This document shows, in pieces, positions 58,654 through 64,000 of a stretch of 64,000 nucleotides of DNA. The stretch is from Gorsachius magnificus (lineage: Eukaryota; Chordata; Aves; Pelecaniformes; Ardeidae). Position 1 is the first letter of the stretch, and every line of letters starts with the position of its first letter. Both the position numbers and the translations under genes were made by a program. The notes beneath the pieces were generated by a model. That model searched no databases, was not told the origin of the DNA, and saw nothing but the letters and a program-made list of their open reading frames with translations. The stretch is taken from contig CM067081.1 of assembly GCA_034008185.1 (NCBI GenBank), forward strand, positions 85,642,765-85,706,764, given 5' to 3'.

Positions 58654-60324
58654 GTTTCTTTCTGTCACATGTATAAATGTGCATAGCTCTTACGTCTTTT
58701 TTTCTGTCTCAGAAGGCAGCATTCAAGCCGGTATTTTTTAGGAACTGGATACGCTGCTCATGTAACGTGTTTAATAGGTGTTTTCTCTCTCGCTTGCCAT
58801 TAGACTTCAAACACTGCCTTTTAGCTTCATCAGCCTGAAAACCACATTCACCGTGAGAGCTGTTATCATAGCACCTCTATGTTCCTCTTTGCTATAATAT
58901 GATTAGTTGAAGGCAGGCAAGCTAAAAGCAAGTTAAAATAAGACAGAATTATTGCAGGTAGCCTCAGTATTCTCTATTTCACTTACATGCATTCATTTCT
59001 TTTGTTCATGTAATTATTTACTTACCTTTTAATGTACTTTGGGACACTTGGAGTTGTGGACCATAAAAGAGAAAAAAGACTATAATCGTGACAGCCTAAC
59101 GTCAGTGCCAGCGGCAGAAGGAGACCTAGCCTGCCTTCTTAACTGAAGATGAAATAAATCTAATTAGGTATTTCTCCATGTGTTTAGCTCCCTTCTACGC
59201 AGAGACTGTGGAGGACCAAAGAGTCATATGCTCTCCTAAAGCATGCAGAAAATGTTTATTTGCTGCTTTACAAGGCCTGAACCGAAGCCTACTGGATACT
59301 TTCCAGTCCATTGAATTTTTTTTTTAATTTTTTTTATTAAAGCTGGGAGAATGTTTTTGGCAAATAACAAATTTGTCAAAAAATGCAGTTTTGAAGAAGC
59401 AACTTGCAGAATCGAGTCCAACTTGGTAAACAAATTTAGCTGGGAAAGAAATAGAAAACATTCGTAAGAACATAACTGAGACTTTCCATGTTTTTCTTTA
59501 GAAATGATATATTTGTTCCACGCGTGACATTATTTAAAAAGCTACAAAAAGGGGTCTAGCCTGGTTAGACCCTGTAGAAAAATCTCTTTTTCTTTGGTGT
59601 TCCAGGATGGCAACTGAACAGATGTGTCCTATGTGAGTTTCTTACTCTTTTCCATTCCATCTTCTCTGTTCGTACCACTTTTGCTTGCTTCTTGCTGCCT
59701 GTCTTCATAATTTCCAGTACTCCTCCCATCACAGATTTAGCTGAACAGATTCTAAATTACTGATCTCCAAATTTATTGCCAGGAAAAGATGCCACCATTA
59801 GCTGGCAGAAACCTCTTACACTATAGCTTATGCAAAATATAGCAAACAGTGGTGGCTTGCTGTGCTTTCCCATACCGATCTCAAAACACGCTGTAAAGAA
59901 GACTAGAGGTAAAAATCTGTGACTTGTGTGAGATTTGCCAATGGGCCAAGGTATCATTTCGTCTCCCCTATGTACAGGGAACAGTGAAGAGCCAAAATGG
60001 ACTACAGCCTCCCACCCATATCAGAGCCCTCAAAGCATGACCCTTCAACCCTTCAATGTTGCTGCCGGCTAAACCTATAGGGCTCTGCTTCTGCCAGGCG
60101 GGATTCCCTCTGATCAAAGCAAGTCAAGTCAGTGAGGGTTGCATTTTTCATTGCTGCATTGGCCTCTTGCTGATCCTGGCAAATATGTGGAGAATATCCC
60201 AGTCTGAGACCAGGATCAGACCCCAAGTTCTTGGTTTTCCTCCTTCTGAAGTCCCCAGTCCAGCACCCAGGTGAGCCTCGCCGGGGGTCAGCTGTCAGGG
60301 GACAGAGTGGGAGGGCTTCTGCGG

Positions 60325-60349
60325 GCGTGCAGGCTGGCGTGCAGGCTGG
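60325..60349. repeat. 12-bp tandem duplication
   Basis: GCGTGCAGGCTG occurs twice without a gap, followed by GC. It is a small local duplication in GC-rich DNA. Confidence 0.85.
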
Positions 60350-61559
60350 CATCCTCCTCCCAATCCCGCTGTCATGCTCCTGGCAAGATCTCTTGGCAAT
60401 GCCAGTGCGCCGCCCCAGCGCTGCAGGGAAGGTGGGAGCACGGGAGCGGCTCCCCGTGGGGCGGTTTGGCTTGTACCGCAATGCAAACCAGGAGCGAGCT
60501 CCAGAGCTGGCTGCCCTGCTGGTTTTGATTGACTGCAGCTGCGTGTTTGCTCCCAGCTAGGTTGCTTCTGGAAAGCCTGTCTGTTTGACCTGTCTGCCTC
60601 CTTCCTGATGCTGAGCTTCTCCTCGGCTGCCTCATTTCCTCCCTGTGAGCCTAAGAGAGGCAGCCTGAAATCTCTCTGCCCGTTGGGCTTCCAAGTGACT
60701 TTCCATCTATTTAATCTATCATTAAAACTTAATGCAAGGACTTCCTTTCAGAAAAAAAAAAAAAAAGATAATAAAAAATTGAGGAACAGAGCATTCCTTT
60801 CCTTTTATGATGTTGCCTGATTTTTAGCAACTACGCCCAGGTACTTGTTTGACAGCTATAAATCGGGAACTCAATCAAAAGCCTGTACCAACCATGTATA
60901 GGAGTTTCCCTGGGACATTGCTCTCCTTTTCTTTCCTTTTTTTTCTTCTGCACAGCAGGAGGGGGTGGAATAATAGTGGATATTGGAAATAAACTCTTGA
61001 GCAGTGGAAGGGCCATCATTAGTGCTGACAAAAGCAGCTTTTGAGGCTGAGCCAAGATCAAATAAATGAGAACTGGTAGGAGAAGCTGCCGTGTTTATGA
61101 ACAGCTTATGAATGTGAGGTTCGAGTTATCACTGGGCTTGAATCAATTAACTTTTGTGATGCTCTGTATAGATGGGTCTAAGCTGAGGGTTTCCCTTTGA
61201 TTTAAGGAGAGACACCTTTGTCCCAAATTGTTAATTATTTCCCCCTGGGTGGAGCCAGAGGCTTCCCCTCATTTACTTCCAAGCTGTTTAACTCCGGTCA
61301 TTCCTGTCCTTTCCCTCCCCTCTTTCACAGCTCTCCCAGATGCAGACTTCCCTGCCGAAAGCACCTGAGGGACCAACATCACCCCAGATGGACAGGGACA
61401 CACTTCTCATTTGAAAACACAAGAGGAAAGAGCCAGACTGCTCTTTTTAAAGTGAGGTTTGTCACAATATCTCTGCTTCCACAGCCAAAACGGGCACTGA
61501 CCACAAGGAACCTACTTTCACCTTCGTCCATGGAAGAATTTAATTAATCTTTCCACATT

Positions 61560-61850
61560 GGCAGGCGAACAACATTTCCTGAAGAGAAAAATAAACGTTA
61601 ATTTCCAGAGGTAATTAACAGTCACTGAATGAGACTAAAGGGCTTTCATCAAAACTACCAATCAGCTCAAATTTGAAGAGATTCTCTCCTCCTCATTGCT
61701 CCTTCATCTCTTTCAGCCCGTCCTGCTGAATTAGTGCCTAATAGAGTCTCAGACATATTCATATCCTGTCAAATTCCCATCCTCCCAAGGAACTGTCCCT
61801 TTCAAATGGTAATACAGAGGGCGTATGATGTGCGCTCGTTGCTATTTCGG
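61560..61850. promoter_or_regulatory. Candidate conserved non-coding block with a CCAAT word
   Basis: Unique, AT-leaning sequence after a GC-richer stretch. It contains AATAAACGTTAATTTCC, GAGGTAATTAACAGTCAC (homeodomain core TAATTA) and a perfect NF-Y-type CCAATCAG at 61658-61665, with TGAATTAGTGCCTAATAG near 61725. No TATA box or exon is evident next to the CCAAT word, so an enhancer is more likely than a promoter. The call is inference from texture. Confidence 0.28.
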
Positions 61851-61904
61851 ATTTAACAGCTGGCTGCGTTGCACCAAGGGTAGCTGTGGAAACTTAAATA
61901 AGGG

Positions 61905-61939
61905 ATGTGCGTGCGCGCGCATGTACACGTGTGTGTGTA
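61905..61939. repeat. 35-bp alternating purine-pyrimidine tract (Z-DNA type)
   Basis: Every step from 61905 to 61939 alternates purine and pyrimidine: a GCGTGCGCGCGC-type core, then ATGTACACGTGTGTGTGT. It includes a run of GC steps, the sequence most prone to left-handed helix under negative supercoiling. There is no promoter visible beside it. Confidence 0.88.
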
Positions 61940-63203
61940 AACGCCTACTCTTTTGCAAATGATACCCTTTGTCTTAAATAATGCCCTCTTAATAACTCCT
62001 TGCAAGCTGATTCTCTTTTTAGACCACCACGGCTGCCGAAGGAGAGAGCTTTCCAGCAACCAAGAGCACGGTCTCACTCCAGGACTCAGCCGCACAGCTC
62101 TTTTCTCAAACAAGTTCCTGCTCGGCAGATGACTGGGGCCATCATCAGTACTGGGGTGCTGGTGGCCCTCCTCAAGACCTGAGGGTTTAAGAAAGGCTCT
62201 CTTCAAGCTATCCTTACCTTGGCCAACTGCAGGACAGCTCCAGGGGGTTACTGCTCCTTATTACACGGCCTCAGATGTTTTCAACGCAGCTCAACACACA
62301 GGCATCAGGGTGCCTGGGCAAAGGGGCGGATGGTCTCCGGGCTGGTCTCCACAGAGCAGTGTGAGGACAGAAAGTAGGAGCCGTCCCCCCCGGGTCAGTG
62401 TAACATAAAAGATTCCTTCCTCCTGCTTCGTTAAATATTTTGGGCCTGAGCCAAAGGCGCGTGGTGTTCGCAGGGACGTTTCCCCTTCCTCCAGCTGGAT
62501 CTGGCCCTGTAATATGGAAATCTTGGGGGACCTCATGGTGACAACCAACAAGCGGAATTTCTAGTGAAACCTTTCCACGTGCTGTGCCAGGGCACTTCTG
62601 GAGGCAGCACTAGATGGGCACAGAGCATGACCTCCGTTAACAATATACACTACATGAAAGCTAATAATTCTGGCTGAAGCATATTCAAAACAGGATGCTT
62701 GAAGCAAAACTAATGCATTATTCACTGCTTGCTGGGAATACAAGAACATAGAGATAGACATCTGAGCCTTGGGCCTTTTTTCTGAGATGTACTCTACACG
62801 GGCTCATTGGGCTTTTGGCAGTACAGCGACTCTCACTGCCATAGATTTTTTATTACTAATAGTATTTAAAATCTTGCCCTGTGATCAAATAAAACCACAA
62901 ATGTGTGTGTATTCGACTTTGCTTTCTAGTCATATGCAGTGATGAGAGATTTTTCTAATGCTGTGTTAATTTTCTTGGGGTAAAATATGCCCTTCCTCCA
63001 CCTTTAAATTAAACCAGACAAGTATTTGCCAAAAGTCGCAGGGCGCAAAAGTGCAGAAATTGCCAGTTTCTCAGCAGGTAGCTGAAAACAATTCTGAACA
63101 GAGCACCAAGGTGATCAACTCCGACACAACATGCAGGCCTTGCTAACGTAATGTTTCTCAAAAATAAAGACTGCTGAAGAAGGAGAAAAATATGTTATTT
63201 TAT

Positions 63204-63205
63204 AT

Positions 63206-63241
<36 letters not shown>

Positions 63242-63242
63242 A
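63204..63242. repeat. CTAA and TA compound microsatellite
   Basis: About four to five CTAA units run directly into nine TA units. It is a compound simple repeat in AT-rich DNA. Confidence 0.9.
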
Positions 63243-64000
63243 AATCTTTGTAGCGCACTTTGACAGCCATTATGAGAGTGCCATTGTAGAAAACCAGATC
63301 GGGATTCACCTAATTGCATGTAGACAGGCTGCAATATAGATACCTGCCTCTGAACTAATCACCCTCTGATCCTTTTGTGGTCAACAGAGAAACACAGACG
63401 CTTGGGGGAGTGATTTATCTCTTCCTAAAGTAGATGTCTAAGAAAGGTCAAATGAATTGCATCCTAAAAGCGCCTATTTCTCTCCGCTGACCATAAAGGT
63501 TGAAGAGGGACTAGTTGAGATGTAAATTAATACACCGTAGACATGCAAGCCTGTGGGTTGGTGGGGAGGTGGGGGATGCTGAAGTGCGCCCCGTACCCCC
63601 ATCTGCTGCAGTGGAAAGGTCTGCAGAATAAAGAGGGATAAATCCACCTCCTCTTCCCCAAAGACAAATTTGCAGGATTTCATCAGATGAGATATTTTTG
63701 GTTCAAGGTGTTTTGCTGTACATCAGCTGAAATGGTATTGTATGCCCAGACCTGCCCCACAATGTCATGTCAGAGAGATAAACTTCTTTTGCAGGTGCTG
63801 TTACAAAGAAGAATCTCATGCAGTTTTGGATCCCAGCAGTTCCAGCAAGCAAGCCTGATTTATGGCACTGGTGAAGCCTTCTTGGAGCCAGAAGCAGCTT
63901 GACTGGATCCCAGTTACCGTTTTACAAGGTATGTCTTGTCAAAATGGTTTTGAGGCCAACTTCTGATGCCAGCTGATCTTACTTAAGCTGGTCATACTTG

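Larger units (their letters stand above)
52211..61559. other. Long unique stretch, no gene seen
   Basis: About 9.3 kb with no recognised interspersed repeat. AT-rich unique parts at about 53.5-53.8, 54.7-55.1, 58.2-58.3 and 58.8-59.5 kb have a regulatory texture but no single outstanding motif. GC-richer parts near 53.8-54.3, 57.5-57.9 and 60.2-60.7 kb account for the longer shadow frames (up to 146 codons at 57416-57856, minus). A 122-codon frame at 56819-57187 (plus) is lysine/arginine-rich at first and unlike any family I know. Confidence 0.45.
61851..64000. other. Unique sequence to the window end, no gene seen
   Basis: AT-leaning unique sequence from about 62.6 kb on, GC-richer before. 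Open frames stay below 120 codons and none is recognised. The Z-type tract and the TA-rich microsatellite in it are listed separately. No interspersed repeat was recognised. Confidence 0.45.

Overview
The window reads as nuclear genomic DNA from a bird. The main evidence is several CR1 LINE copies ending in the avian ATTCTATG tail repeat, plus a solo LTR of a kind I recognise from avian class III (ERVL-type) retroviruses. I cannot name the species or the locus. I found no convincing host protein-coding exon, tRNA, rRNA or CRISPR array. The longest open frames lie in GC-rich stretches or inside the CR1 copies and look like chance or transposon frames. Either a gene desert or a very large intron would fit.

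Layout. 1-1169: GC-rich unique sequence. 1170-1715: decayed CR1 3' end, plus strand. 1716-10031: mostly unique sequence with a small CpG-dense patch (3554-3698), several homopolymers and a candidate regulatory block near 7.5-7.8 kb. 10037-10625: solo LTR on the minus strand, flanked by perfect GTAAG target duplications. 12838-13016: 12-bp minisatellite. 13017-25884: unique sequence with candidate conserved non-coding blocks near 21.1 and 24.4-24.9 kb and a very decayed CR1 trace near 22.7 kb. 25885-26741: an old CR1 piece and a separate, much younger CR1 tail. 29050-30796: the youngest and longest CR1, minus strand, 5'-truncated, with a frameshift in its reverse-transcriptase frame. 32.5-33.0 and 36.2-36.6 kb: AT-rich candidate enhancers. 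37880-38980: a very old CR1-clade (CR1/L3-like) reverse-transcriptase fossil. 46.9-47.3 kb: an AT-rich block ending in a recognisable MIR SINE remnant. The remainder is unique sequence with microsatellites, a 35-bp Z-DNA-type tract at 61.9 kb and further candidate regulatory blocks.

Recognisable interspersed repeats total only about 4.7 kb (about 7%). Many unique blocks are AT-rich with clustered homeodomain, POU, SOX, FOX or RFX-like words. My inference, from one sequence with no alignment, is that this is regulatory, gene-poor DNA, perhaps around a developmental gene. The best leads are the MIR remnant beside a motif-rich block, the ancient LINE fossil, the solo LTR and the reading-frame-preserving minisatellite. 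I saw no evidence of a new multi-gene system.
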